Below, one piece after another: positions 1 to 8,257 of a stretch of DNA of 28,569 nt. The position numbers and the translations under genes were made by a program. The notes beneath the pieces were generated by a model. The model searched no databases. It saw only the letters and a program-made list of their open reading frames with translations, and was not told where the DNA came from. Position 1 is the first letter of the stretch; every line of letters begins with the position of its first letter. Origin of the DNA: a bacterium (GTDB lineage Bacteria > Patescibacteriota > Microgenomatia > UBA1400 > PJMF01); NCBI GenBank assembly GCA_900299155.1, contig OMIS01000048.1:1-28569 (forward strand). Direction: 5' to 3'.

Positions 1-222
1 GTGAAGAATGAGATCATAGCCAAGGTAAAGAGTGGGGTTAAGGTAGTGGAGTTGTCGAAGCAGTACGGGGTGAGTGAGCAGACAATATACACTTGGCTGA
101 AACAAAAGGTTGAAGGAAGTGTAAGTGTATTGGAGCACAATAAGTTGAAGAAGGAGAATGAACAGTTAAAACAGATCATTGGAGTGTTGACACTGGAGTT
201 GGAGAAGACTAAAAAAAAATAG
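1..222 (+). CDS. IS3 transposase OrfA (HTH and leucine zipper)
   Basis: OrfA is the DNA-binding part of an IS3 transposase. Residues about 11-34 form a helix-turn-helix (VVELSKQYGVSEQTIYTWLK), followed by a heptad of Leu/Ile (LKKENEQLKQIIGVLTLELE) that fits the usual OrfA leucine zipper. With 73 residues it is shorter than the usual 85-100. The GTG at the first base of the window may be the true start, or the gene may begin further upstream. It ends Lys-Lys-Lys-TAG in a run of nine A (211-219). OrfB lies in the +1 frame relative to OrfA and is open back to 191, so the two overlap by about 30 nt. Confidence 0.8.
   Translation: MKNEIIAKVKSGVKVVELSKQYGVSEQTIYTWLKQKVEGSVSVLEHNKLKKENEQLKQIIGVLTLELEKTKKK
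211..219 (+). other. A9 slippage run between OrfA and OrfB
   Basis: Nine consecutive A residues lie just before the OrfA stop. The classical IS3 signal gives a -1 ribosomal shift, but the -1 frame meets TAA at 210-212. OrfB is in the +1 frame, so the fusion needs loss of one A (or gain of two) in the transcript, as in polymerase slippage, or an A8 version of the gene. Confidence 0.5.
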
Positions 223-229
223 ACGGGAG

Positions 230-1066
230 TTGTTTGATCTCATTGTTGTGAGATTACCAGAGCTTCCGAAAGTTCTGGTAGCTACAGTATTTGGATTTGT
301 AAGAAGTAGTGGATATTACCGTAGTTTTCAGAAACAAAAAGATGTAAGACTGAAGGATCAAATTCTCGAGATACTAGTTGGTCATCCCAGCTACGGATAC
401 CGCAGGATATCAATTGCACTGGGTTTAGGAAAGAAGCAGGTGCAACGGGTGATGCGGGAGTACAAGATACATCCGTACAAGCGGAAGGCTAGGTGGAGAA
501 AACGGCGTGATGAGAGACGAGCACCTGCTCTCTTTCAAAACCACATAAAATACAACTGTCCTTGTGTCCCAAATACCACTTGGGTGAGTGACTTCACCTA
601 CATACCATTCAAGAGGAAGTTCATATACTTAGCTACCATCATGGATTTGTTTACCAGAGAAATTGTGGGTTGGCATATCTCCAAGGCACATACAAAGTAT
701 CTAGTGTTAGAAGCATTTCTTGATGCACTCATCAATCAAGAAATGACTCCACCACAAGTTATTCATTCAGACCAAGGCTGTGAGTACACGAGCCAAGAAT
801 ATACCAATTTTGTGCAGAGTTTTGGCACTACAATTTCAATGAGCACCAAAGCTTCACCCTGGGAAAATGGCTATCAAGAATCATTCTTCAACAACTTCAA
901 AACTGATTTGGGACTGGAATTTGATCGTTTTGAATCTGAAGGACATTTCTTGGAAGCTATTCATCACACCATCCATGATTACAACCATCACAGAATTCAC
1001 TCTGCTCTCAAAATGTCACCCATCCAGTTCAAACAGCAATTCCAAAGTCGTTTAAAATCTGTCTAA
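230..1066 (+). CDS. IS3 transposase OrfB (DDE integrase core)
   Basis: OrfB is the catalytic part of the IS3 transposase, with an HTH_21-like segment (GHPSYGYRRI, residues 51-60) and an rve integrase core. The catalytic triad is visible: Asp121 (VSDFTYI), Asp181 (HSDQG) and Glu217 (NGYQESFF), with 35 residues between the last two, the canonical D(35)E spacing. The TTG at 230 is the first start-like codon after the OrfA stop, but the frame is open from 191. Expression as an OrfAB fusion through the A9 run is therefore at least as likely as an independent start. No damage is seen in the core, so the enzyme could be active. Confidence 0.9.
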   Translation: MFDLIVVRLPELPKVLVATVFGFVRSSGYYRSFQKQKDVRLKDQILEILVGHPSYGYRRISIALGLGKKQVQRVMREYKIHPYKRKARWRKRRDERRAPALFQNHIKYNCPCVPNTTWVSDFTYIPFKRKFIYLATIMDLFTREIVGWHISKAHTKYLVLEAFLDALINQEMTPPQVIHSDQGCEYTSQEYTNFVQSFGTTISMSTKASPWENGYQESFFNNFKTDLGLEFDRFESEGHFLEAIHHTIHDYNHHRIHSALKMSPIQFKQQFQSRLKSV

Positions 1067-1084
1067 AGAAAGGGGTGCTTGACA
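1061..1084 (+). repeat. IS3 right terminal inverted repeat (only this copy visible)
   Basis: The segment overlaps the end of OrfB and finishes GGGGTGCTTGACA. Read on the minus strand it begins TGTCAAGCACCCC, an IS3-like end. The matching left copy should lie upstream of the window. Confidence 0.6.
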
Positions 1085-1085
1085 G

Positions 1086-1706
1086 TATGCTGCGTTGTAT
1101 GGAGTTTCATATACCGATTTTCTCAGCCGCTCAAAAAAGTTTTTAGAGTTTTTTGGAGTATGGAACCAACGCGATAAGTCCATGGCACAACTTTCTGCAG
1201 GACAGATTACACGCGTGATGTTGGCTAAAGCATTTATCCCATATCCCAAAATAGTACTGCTTGATGAACCTACAGCATCTCTGGATCCTGACATTGCACA
1301 CGAGGTGCGGCATTTTATTTTAGAGCAGCAAAAGGAATACAACACAAGTATTTTGTATACCTCACATAATATGGATGAAGTAAGTGAAGTGTGTGAGAGA
1401 GTGGTTTTTTTACAACATGGAGAAGTAATCGCAATTGATAAACCTGAAAAGTTGGCAGCTTCTGTGTCAAAGGCACGTATGTATTTGCAGCTGAAAGATG
1501 GTTTAAAGCGTACTGAACAGTTTGCGAAACAAAAGGGATTATCAGCCAAAATTGAGGGACGTGAAATTGAGATACTAATTGATGAGCAAGAAATCGCTCC
1601 ATTTTTAGAGCAGCTGGCAGATGAAAAAATTAAATATACACAGATCTCAATTGCAAAGCCAACGCTTGAAGATTACTTTTTGAGTAAATCAGGAAAAAAA
1701 CAATGA
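1086..1706 (+). pseudogene. ABC transporter ATPase, 5' part removed by IS insertion
   Basis: This is the C-terminal two thirds of an ABC-2 exporter ATPase. Visible are the ABC signature LSAGQ, the Walker B segment KIVLLDEPTASLDPD and the switch His in YTSHNMDEV, then a C-terminal extension typical of drug/polysaccharide exporters of the CcmA/DrrA type. Walker A and the Q-loop are absent. The frame is open back only to the IS end at 1084 (first residues YAALYGVSYTDF), and a TGA inside the IS terminus closes it at 1080. The TTG at 1095 could start a fragment that cannot bind ATP normally. The stop overlaps the permease start by 4 nt (ATGA), showing the original operon. The N-terminal part is expected to the left of the IS. 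Confidence 0.85.
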
Positions 1707-2488
1707 ACATTTCTTGGCAAAGAATTTATGGACTGGCACTGCGGCATTTGTATCCACTCAAACGTGATTTTGATTTGTTGAGTGATATGATTTATTGGCC
1801 AATTATTGATATTTTAATTTGGGGAATTACTGGCCAGTGGCTGGGCGGTGCAAGTGGAAATAATGTGATGGTTTCATTACTGTGTGGTTTAATTTTATGG
1901 AATGTTATATGGCGTTCACAAAGTGAAATTTCTCGTAACTTAATTGATGAGCTATGGAACAATAACTTAGTTAATTTATTTTCTACACCTCTCAGTCTCA
2001 AAGAGTGGCTCGTGGGGGTTATTTTACTTTATGTAGCTAAAACAATTCTCACAATGGTTATACTTAGTATTGTGATAGCACTACTCTATAGTGTGAATAT
2101 TTATGCTGTAGGTTGGTGGTTAATCCCATTTTTTGTTTGTGCAGTAATGACTGGCTGGTGGGTGGGATTTATCTCAGCAGGGATTGTGATTAGATACGGA
2201 CAAAAAGTGCAGACGGTAGTTTGGACGTTGCCAGGAATTTTACTACCATTTAGTGTCGTATTCTTCCCACTCGCAAACTTACCTAGATTTTTACAACCAA
2301 TTAGTTATGCACTGCCTTCTACATACATTTTTGAATCAATGCGTTCGTTAATTGCTGGTCATGCAGTAGATCCAAGGATGATTGCTGTAAGTTTTGGATT
2401 AAATATTATCTATCTAACAATCTCAATCATTTGGTTCGTGAAGAGTTTTAAATGGAGTCTTACCTTAGGATTAAGTAGGTTTAATTAG
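1703..2488 (+). CDS. ABC-2 type transporter permease
   Basis: A 261-residue integral membrane protein with about six hydrophobic segments and the general layout of ABC2_membrane permeases. The N-terminal cytoplasmic stretch (WQRIYGLALRHLYPLKRDF) precedes the first membrane segment, and a conserved-looking LANLPRFLQPISYALPSTY segment lies near residues 190-208. The ATG overlaps the ATPase stop by 4 nt, so both were translated as a pair. Since the partner ATPase is cut by the IS, this transporter is probably non-functional unless another ATPase serves it. The substrate cannot be deduced. Confidence 0.8.
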   Translation: MNISWQRIYGLALRHLYPLKRDFDLLSDMIYWPIIDILIWGITGQWLGGASGNNVMVSLLCGLILWNVIWRSQSEISRNLIDELWNNNLVNLFSTPLSLKEWLVGVILLYVAKTILTMVILSIVIALLYSVNIYAVGWWLIPFFVCAVMTGWWVGFISAGIVIRYGQKVQTVVWTLPGILLPFSVVFFPLANLPRFLQPISYALPSTYIFESMRSLIAGHAVDPRMIAVSFGLNIIYLTISIIWFVKSFKWSLTLGLSRFN

Positions 2489-2522
2489 TAAGTTCTACTA
2501 GATTTTATAGGGTATATTTCAG

Positions 2523-2528
2523 TATTAT
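2523..2528 (+). promoter_or_regulatory. Possible -10 box of the antiporter gene
   Basis: TATTAT lies 7 nt before the ATG at 2536, which would give a leaderless transcript. No good -35 box is seen at 16-18 bp. Confidence 0.3.
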
Positions 2529-2535
2529 TAAGTTC

Positions 2536-4224
2536 ATGCCTGTTTTTGTTGAACTCAGTATTCTACTCGGCATCACTACACTTGTAGCGATTTTGGTACG
2601 GATGCTTAAACAACCCATGATTATTGGGTATATTTTGGCTGGGGTCATTGTTGGTCCGTATGTATTAAATATTTTACATGCTACTGAAGAATTGGAAGTA
2701 TTTTCAAAAGTAGGAATCGTTTTACTATTATTTATAGTCGGATTGCATTTGAATCCAAAAGTTATAAAAGAAGTGGGAAAAATTTCCATGCTGGCGGGGA
2801 TTGGCCAGGTTGTATTTACCTCAATTGTAGGTTTCGTAATAGCAATTCTCTTAGGTATTAGCAAAGTAGCTGCAATTTATGTGGCAATTGCATTGACCTT
2901 CAGTAGTACGATTATTATTTTAAAACTACTCAGTGACAAAAAAGATTTACAAAAAATGTATGCCAAAATTGCAGTCGGATTTTTATTAGTCCAAGATATC
3001 ATCGCCTCAATTATTTTAATTGTTGTAGCCATGTTACATAACCAAGCTGGCACCGATGCATTGACTGCTATAAATCTAGTTGTATTAAAGGGTGCGGCAC
3101 TGATGGTGGGGCTCATGCTCATCGGCGTATATGTTTTACCAAAATTAATAAAGTATGTTGCAGGGTCACAAGAATTATTATTTATCTTCTCACTTGCATG
3201 GGGGACTGGGTTAGCAAGCTTATTTTTACTACTGGGTTTCTCAGTAGAAATTGGAGCATTGATCGCGGGTGTTAGCTTATCATCCACTGCGTATGCTGAT
3301 GAAATCTCCTCACGTATGCGACCTCTCCGTGATTTTTTTATAATAATGTTCTTCCTTTTGCTTGGCTCGCATATGGTGTTAGATGATTTAGGAAAAATTG
3401 TAATCCCAGCTCTTATTTTTTCTTTTTATGTTTTGATTGGCAACCCTGTAATTATGATTATTCTAATGAATTATTTAGGATATAGTCGTCGTACTAGTTT
3501 TATGAGTGGATTGACGGTGGCTCAGATTAGCGAGTTTTCACTGATCCTAGCCACGATTGGAATGCAGCTGGGGCATTTGTCACGGGAAACGCTTTCAATG
3601 GTGACTTTGGTAGGCATAATTACTATCACTGCTTCTTCCTACTTAATTCTGTATGCAGAAAAACTATATCCGCGCTTAGAAAATGTCATTAAATACTTAG
3701 AGTTCTTTACTCATAACAAAAACGAACAAAACACTGTCACTTATTACACAGCAGTGTTATTCGGATACGATAAAGTAGGACAAGATTTTATACAGGCATT
3801 TGAAAAAATTGATGAAAAATATTGTGTGGTGGACTTCAATCCCGTTGCAATTGAACAGCTTGATAAGCAGGGAGTCCCATACTTCTTTGGAGATGCAAGT
3901 GATGTTGAATTTTTAGCTGAGCTTCCAATTCAAAAATTAAAAATTGCAGTATCTACTATATCTGATTTAGAAACTAATAGAATATTGATCAAACATATTC
4001 GTGCAATTGTGCCAAAGAGCATTATTGTTGTAGTAGCTCATACAGTGGAAGATACTAAAGATTTGTATGCCGCGGGTGCAAGTTATGTGATTATGCCACA
4101 CCATCTCGGCGCTCAACATGCTGTGAAATTAATTCATAAGATGGGTGTAGATATAGTTTCATTTAAAGAAGAAAAGCAAAAACATTTAGAGCTTATAGAA
4201 GAAAGATATATAAGGAGTTTATGA
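2536..4224 (+). CDS. Kef/CPA2-type cation:proton antiporter with RCK domain
   Basis: A 562-residue monovalent cation:proton antiporter of the CPA2 family. The first about 375 residues hold about 12 membrane segments, with typical features near the start (QPMIIGYILAGVIVGPYVL) and LTFSSTIIILKLLSDK around 115-130. Residues about 400 to 520 form a cytosolic TrkA-N/RCK Rossmann domain (VLFGYDKVGQDFI, later YFFGDASDVEFL) that binds nucleotide and gates transport. The glycine motif is GYDKVG rather than GxGxxG, so the ligand may differ. No separate TrkA-C domain follows. The gene is coupled to msrB by a 4-nt ATGA overlap. Whether K+ or Na+ is moved cannot be told. Confidence 0.85.
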   Translation: MPVFVELSILLGITTLVAILVRMLKQPMIIGYILAGVIVGPYVLNILHATEELEVFSKVGIVLLLFIVGLHLNPKVIKEVGKISMLAGIGQVVFTSIVGFVIAILLGISKVAAIYVAIALTFSSTIIILKLLSDKKDLQKMYAKIAVGFLLVQDIIASIILIVVAMLHNQAGTDALTAINLVVLKGAALMVGLMLIGVYVLPKLIKYVAGSQELLFIFSLAWGTGLASLFLLLGFSVEIGALIAGVSLSSTAYADEISSRMRPLRDFFIIMFFLLLGSHMVLDDLGKIVIPALIFSFYVLIGNPVIMIILMNYLGYSRRTSFMSGLTVAQISEFSLILATIGMQLGHLSRETLSMVTLVGIITITASSYLILYAEKLYPRLENVIKYLEFFTHNKNEQNTVTYYTAVLFGYDKVGQDFIQAFEKIDEKYCVVDFNPVAIEQLDKQGVPYFFGDASDVEFLAELPIQKLKIAVSTISDLETNRILIKHIRAIVPKSIIVVVAHTVEDTKDLYAAGASYVIMPHHLGAQHAVKLIHKMGVDIVSFKEEKQKHLELIEERYIRSL

Positions 4225-4616
4225 CCTCAAATCAAAATGCGAGCCAGCCTAAGAATCAACAACCAGAACTTACGCAAGATCAATGCTTTATTTTATATGA
4301 AAAAGGCACAGAGCCTCCGTTCACCAGTCCACTCTTGAAAGAAAAACGGATTGGCACGTATGTAACTGCTGACACGCAGTTGCCAGTATTTAGATCTGAA
4401 GCAAAGTTTGAGTCGAGAAGTGGATGGCCAAGTTTTTTCGAGCCAATTGCTGACAATATTATCCTACAAGAAGATACTTCACATGGGATGGTGCGCACTG
4501 AAGTGTTATCAAAAGACACACAAGTTCACTTAGGACACGTTTTTGAAGATGGTCCACCACCTACAGGAAAAAGATTCTGCATTAATGGAGAAGCGTTACT
4601 GTTTATACCAGACTAA
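4221..4616 (+). CDS. msrB: Peptide-methionine (R)-S-oxide reductase MsrB
   Basis: MsrB reduces the R epimer of methionine sulfoxide in proteins, using thioredoxin as electron donor. The family fingerprint is clear: ESRSGWPSFFEP, HLGHVFEDGPPPTGKRFCIN, with the catalytic Cys in RFCIN. The structural zinc CxxC pairs of many MsrBs are missing, since GTYVTADTQLPVF stands where YxCxxC is usual, so this is a zinc-free form. At 131 residues the length is normal. Its ATG overlaps the antiporter stop (ATGA). The thioredoxin and thioredoxin reductase genes 5-6 kb downstream could supply reducing power. Confidence 0.93.
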   Translation: MTSNQNASQPKNQQPELTQDQCFILYEKGTEPPFTSPLLKEKRIGTYVTADTQLPVFRSEAKFESRSGWPSFFEPIADNIILQEDTSHGMVRTEVLSKDTQVHLGHVFEDGPPPTGKRFCINGEALLFIPD

Positions 4617-4619
4617 TAA

Positions 4620-4739
4620 TTAGCCTTGGCGAGCTTTGCGGCGAGGGTTGCGCTTGTTAATGCGGTAGAGACGACCTTTACGTTTGACGAGTTTATCGCC
4701 TTTTTTTGGATCAATTTGAAGTGAGTTCTTTACTTTCAT
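4620..4739 (-). CDS. rpmJ: 50S ribosomal protein L36
   Basis: This 39-residue gene is short but clear. It starts [16 protein letters not shown] and ends [14 protein letters not shown], matching L36 from end to end. The CxxC...CxxxxH zinc ligands of classical L36 are absent, so it is the zinc-independent form. It stands alone, away from the usual infA-rpmJ-rpsM cluster, and ends only 3 bp from the convergent msrB stop. Confidence 0.93.
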   Translation of the reverse strand: MKVKNSLQIDPKKGDKLVKRKGRLYRINKRNPRRKARQG

Positions 4740-4785
4740 ACGGACTTTCTGAAGTTTCTGGAATCATCTTACTATGAAACACCAA

Positions 4786-4794
4786 ATTTTACCA
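4786..4794 (-). promoter_or_regulatory. Extended -10 promoter of rpmJ
   Basis: On the minus strand this reads TGGTAAAAT, an extended -10 (TGn plus TAAAAT). Transcription would start about 40 nt before the rpmJ ATG. The same nonamer stands before the tRNA-Asn gene at 18059-18067. The -35 region (TTTAAT) is weak. Confidence 0.45.
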
Positions 4795-4841
4795 GCTTTA
4801 ACAAGATAATTAAAGGCTTAGTTTTATATTTTGATCTATTT

Positions 4842-6386
4842 TTACTCGGTAACCCTAAATAATTCGTCAGGTAATCTGTACTTTTTTATAATTTCTGCAT
4901 GTTCAGGGATGTCACGAATAAAAATTACTGTGTAATCATCTACATAGATAGGCACCCATTCTTTACTTTTGAATGTAGTGACCAAAAACTGTTGACCCCA
5001 CTCAGTTCTTTCAAGTCTACTGAAATAAATTGCTCCAAAGTGGTACTGTGCGTCAATTTTTTGCCAAACTACAGGATCTGTTTGTGTAGCTTTATACTCT
5101 TCTAAGAATGCTGCAGGGTATGCCTCGGCGCGATTATCTACATATACTTGATACTTTGGGTAGAGATGATAAATCAGGTATCCACCAATATCGAAGTTAT
5201 TAAAAATTGGCCCTTGTATAGTGAGCTGCTTAAAAAATTCAGCTGAAGTATTTATCCCAGGACTTAACCCAAGCCCCATGGCAGGAGTAAACGGCAGAAA
5301 CATGCCACTGGAGAATAGGAGTGAAACGAGTATGAACAGTACCAATGATGTCCCACTCAGTACCAGTGTGTCTTGGCTGGCTTTTTTAATAAATCTTGAA
5401 AAGGTATCTCTATATGGCGCTACTGCACTGGCCAGAATCAATGCCACAAGCAGTGAATAAAAATTTGAAAAACGAATTAACTTATTGGTAAATGCCAAGA
5501 AGATACAAAACAAAAGTAGCAGCGCTGTGTGTTTGAATCCATTGCGCCGAATTAAAAAGAGTCCCGCAATAATTGAAATGATAAATGTCCCGACCAAGTA
5601 CCAGTGGAAGTTGGTGGTGTAGTATCGTAAGAAAAAGTACGGAGTTTGGTTCTCCGCAATTGGGTAGCCGTATTCTTGCAAAATTTGTGTGGGGTAGAGT
5701 GCCCCTTCGATAAAAAGTGGGTTACAGAGTGTCCCGATTATGGCGAGCATTCCCACAATCATTAATTCACGCACTTGGAGCCAGTTTTTTTCCTTCAAAG
5801 CTTGTAAGCCAAAGCAACCCAAACTAATAAAAGTCATAAAGAAAAAAATATGAATATTTACCCACAAACAAGCAATGAGAAAAAATGCGATCTCTAGATA
5901 TAGTGGGCGGATTCTTTTTTCTTGCCAGAGTAGAAGTAAGACAACTTCCAGTGCAAAGAAAAATATACTAAATGCCTCAGGTCGTACTTCTGCACGATCT
6001 GTCATCAATGGCAAGATGAAGATGCTACTAACAAGCATGCTGAGTTTGCCATATTTTGTGCCGATATACCAAAAAATAACTCCTGCCGCCCCAGCATAGA
6101 GTGAAGCTGTCAGTAGGGTAATACTGCCAAAGCCACTATTTTTCTCCAGTACATATGCTATAACTCCAAAGAGCCAGTGGTGGTTGGGGGCGTGGCGATT
6201 CTGTGCCGTATATGAATAGAGGTTGGTATCAAAAATTTTGCCCGTTTCCAAAATTACCCGACCATTGGTAACATGTCTCCCCAAGTCGCTGGCGGTAAAG
6301 AGTGTCAAACGGCAGAAAAACAAAAAATAAAAAATTGTGAGGAGTCCCACAATAAACCAGAGTGGTAGTTTCTTTACCATTTGCAT
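4842..6386 (-). CDS. Polytopic membrane protein, GT-C glycosyltransferase-like
   Basis: A 514-residue protein with about ten or more hydrophobic segments. After the first helix comes an extracytoplasmic loop with DLGRHVTNGRVI and later NRHAPNHHWLFG, which resemble the first acidic/His loop of GT-C fold glycosyltransferases and of the related uncharacterised families common in CPR genomes. Near the C-terminus lies GPIFNNFDIGGYLIY...VYVDNRAEAYP, a block often seen in such proteins. A role in transferring sugars from lipid carriers to cell-surface glycans is plausible but not proven. ATG at 6386 is used; a second ATG two codons later is possible. The upstream -10 box lies 6 nt before the first ATG, which favours it. 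Confidence 0.7.
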   Translation of the reverse strand: MQMVKKLPLWFIVGLLTIFYFLFFCRLTLFTASDLGRHVTNGRVILETGKIFDTNLYSYTAQNRHAPNHHWLFGVIAYVLEKNSGFGSITLLTASLYAGAAGVIFWYIGTKYGKLSMLVSSIFILPLMTDRAEVRPEAFSIFFFALEVVLLLLWQEKRIRPLYLEIAFFLIACLWVNIHIFFFMTFISLGCFGLQALKEKNWLQVRELMIVGMLAIIGTLCNPLFIEGALYPTQILQEYGYPIAENQTPYFFLRYYTTNFHWYLVGTFIISIIAGLFLIRRNGFKHTALLLLFCIFLAFTNKLIRFSNFYSLLVALILASAVAPYRDTFSRFIKKASQDTLVLSGTSLVLFILVSLLFSSGMFLPFTPAMGLGLSPGINTSAEFFKQLTIQGPIFNNFDIGGYLIYHLYPKYQVYVDNRAEAYPAAFLEEYKATQTDPVVWQKIDAQYHFGAIYFSRLERTEWGQQFLVTTFKSKEWVPIYVDDYTVIFIRDIPEHAEIIKKYRLPDELFRVTE

Positions 6387-6415
6387 ATGACAAGTATAGC
6401 GTGTTTATAGATAAT
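6387..6415 (+). promoter_or_regulatory. dnaG promoter
   Basis: ATGACA (6387-6392), 17 bp and GATAAT (6410-6415) match the sigma70-type consensus at 5/6 positions each. The start site would be near 6422, leaving about 17 nt before the dnaG ATG. Confidence 0.6.
6393..6398 (-). promoter_or_regulatory. -10 box giving a leaderless transcript for the membrane protein gene
   Basis: TATACT on the minus strand ends 6 nt before the ATG at 6386, so transcription would begin at or next to the start codon. The -35 region is not convincing. It overlaps the divergent dnaG promoter. Confidence 0.45.
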
Positions 6416-6438
6416 ACGAGTATTGAATAGGTTTTGGT

Positions 6439-8256
6439 ATGTCGCAGGTACAACAAGTAAAAGAAGCAACTAATATCGTAGACGTAATTGGCAGCCGAGT
6501 GACACTGCAGCGTTCTGGTGCCAACTTCAAGGGCTTATGCCCGTTTCACAGTGAGCGCGGACCTTCTTTTTTCGTCAGTGAAACGATGCAACGCTATAAA
6601 TGCTTTGGCTGTGGCAAAAGTGGCGATGTACTTACGTTTTTAGAAGAATATGAAGGGATGACGTTCCGAGAAGCACTCGAAAGTTTGGCAGAAGCAGCAG
6701 GAATTACTTTGGTAGCGACCACTTCCAACTCTCAAGAAGATGAAGAGCGGACAAAACTTTTAGAGATCCTAGATTTAGCACGTGCATACTATAACTATTT
6801 ACTGACTGAGCATGACGTAGGCGCACAGGCACGCGAATACTTAAAAAAGCGTGGCGTAAAGAATGAATCAATCAAGCAGTTTCAGCTGGGTGTGTCACTT
6901 TCTGCCTGGGATGGGTTGGTGAAGTATCTGCATTTTAAGAAGAAATATCCTAAAGAATTGATTGTGAAAGCAGGGTTGGCCAGCAAATCAGAAAATGGTC
7001 GTGTCTATGATAAGTTCCGCTCTCGGGTGATGTTCCCGCTCAAAAATCACCGCGGGCAAGTCGTGGGTTTTTCTGGAAGAATTTATGGAGCCACAAAAGA
7101 TGAAAAAGATGCTCCAAAGTACATGAATACGCCAGAAACACTGCTGTATCACAAAAGTCAGCTGCTCTTTGGGCTATATGAAAATCTCACAACCATTCGC
7201 AAAGAACGCAAAGTGGTGGTTGTGGAAGGTGAGTTTGATGTGATTTCCTCTGTAGAGGCGCACATGAATACAGTAGTGGCGATTAAAGGCTCTGCGTTAA
7301 CGGCGGATCATGTCAAAATTTTAACCCGCTCGGTGGATCAAATTATTTTGTCCCTTGATGCCGATGATGCAGGTATTGCCGCAACTCGGAAAGCAATTGA
7401 TGTCGTAGCAGCCAATCAATCCTCACGCGAAGTGCCACTAACCTTAAGTGTGTTGCGTATCCCCAATGGCAAAGATCCAGATGAATTTAGTAAAAATGAT
7501 CCAAAAGCTTGGCGCGAGCTGGTCAAAAAACCAATTACCGCGTACGAATTTTTAATTGCTGCAGCTTGTGAAAAATATAATCCTGCTTCGCCTGATGGCA
7601 AACTGCAAATAATGTCAGAACTCAACCCAGTGCTGGCCAAAATAGATCACGCTGTGCAGTATGAGTACTACACAAAAGCATTGGCGGAGCGGCTCGGGGT
7701 GACGGTGCAGAGTGTGCAAAATGATATTAAAAATTATCAGCTGCGTGATGGCATGAAACCAAGCAAAACAACAGTCAGTTCTGATGCTGAAAAACAATTG
7801 CCACAACAACAGAGCACGCCACCCAGCAGGCAGCAGTCACTTGAATCATACCTTTTTTTCATCGCGTTTAATGCCAAGCCAAAGGAGCGTGCCCAGTGGC
7901 TCACTGAACTTTCAGCAGAGTTGCTTGTAACTCCTGGAAGCACGCAGTTTGTGGAAGTATTCAAAAATTCAGGTGCTGAGTTCGGCGCTGCGGGCAAGCA
8001 ACTTCCTGAAGATCTCCAAGAAACTGTTTTTGAACTTGCCACCAATCCACAGTACTATGCGTCTCTCGAAACGCTCAATTTAGAGCAGGAGTGGAAGAAT
8101 ACGCTCAAAGATTGGAAAGCAGAACAAAGCAAACAAGCAGGTCAGCGTATTGAAAAAGAGCTAGAAGAACTTGATAAAATTGCACAGAAAACTCCAGAAC
8201 AAGAAGCGCGCCTCGCAGAGTTGTTGCAGCAGCTGGTATTATTAAAGAGAAAATAA
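6439..8256 (+). CDS. dnaG: DNA primase DnaG
   Basis: DnaG makes the RNA primers for chromosome replication. The N-terminal CHC2 zinc finger is complete: Cys34-x2-His37 (CPFH) and Cys55-x2-Cys58 (CFGC). The catalytic TOPRIM core follows, with Glu263 in VVEGEFD and the Asp307/Asp309/Asp310 cluster in LDADDAG as metal ligands. The 605-residue length is normal. The C-terminal region, which contacts the helicase, is diverged and ends in a charged coiled coil (LEELDKIAQKTPEQEARLAELL). Synteny with rpoD 5 kb downstream recalls the classical dnaG-rpoD macromolecular synthesis operon, here interrupted by redox genes. Confidence 0.96.
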   Translation: MSQVQQVKEATNIVDVIGSRVTLQRSGANFKGLCPFHSERGPSFFVSETMQRYKCFGCGKSGDVLTFLEEYEGMTFREALESLAEAAGITLVATTSNSQEDEERTKLLEILDLARAYYNYLLTEHDVGAQAREYLKKRGVKNESIKQFQLGVSLSAWDGLVKYLHFKKKYPKELIVKAGLASKSENGRVYDKFRSRVMFPLKNHRGQVVGFSGRIYGATKDEKDAPKYMNTPETLLYHKSQLLFGLYENLTTIRKERKVVVVEGEFDVISSVEAHMNTVVAIKGSALTADHVKILTRSVDQIILSLDADDAGIAATRKAIDVVAANQSSREVPLTLSVLRIPNGKDPDEFSKNDPKAWRELVKKPITAYEFLIAAACEKYNPASPDGKLQIMSELNPVLAKIDHAVQYEYYTKALAERLGVTVQSVQNDIKNYQLRDGMKPSKTTVSSDAEKQLPQQQSTPPSRQQSLESYLFFIAFNAKPKERAQWLTELSAELLVTPGSTQFVEVFKNSGAEFGAAGKQLPEDLQETVFELATNPQYYASLETLNLEQEWKNTLKDWKAEQSKQAGQRIEKELEELDKIAQKTPEQEARLAELLQQLVLLKRK

Positions 8257-8257
8257 T

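Larger units (their letters stand above)
1..1084 (+). mobile_element. IS3-family insertion sequence, right-hand part
   Basis: An OrfA/OrfB transposase pair is followed, 18 nt after the OrfB stop, by a terminus ending GGGGTGCTTGACA (about 1072-1084). This fits IS3-family ends, which run 5'-TG...CA-3'. Directly after it the reading frame of a broken ABC ATPase resumes, which fixes the right end at about 1084. The left end and its inverted repeat lie outside the window, so the target-site duplication cannot be checked. The element sits inside an exporter gene and was therefore inserted after that operon formed. Confidence 0.85.

Noticed and set aside
1052..1549. 165-residue minus-strand frame over the IS end and ABC fragment
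   Set aside because: It crosses the IS junction and lies opposite a frame with clear ABC ATPase motifs.
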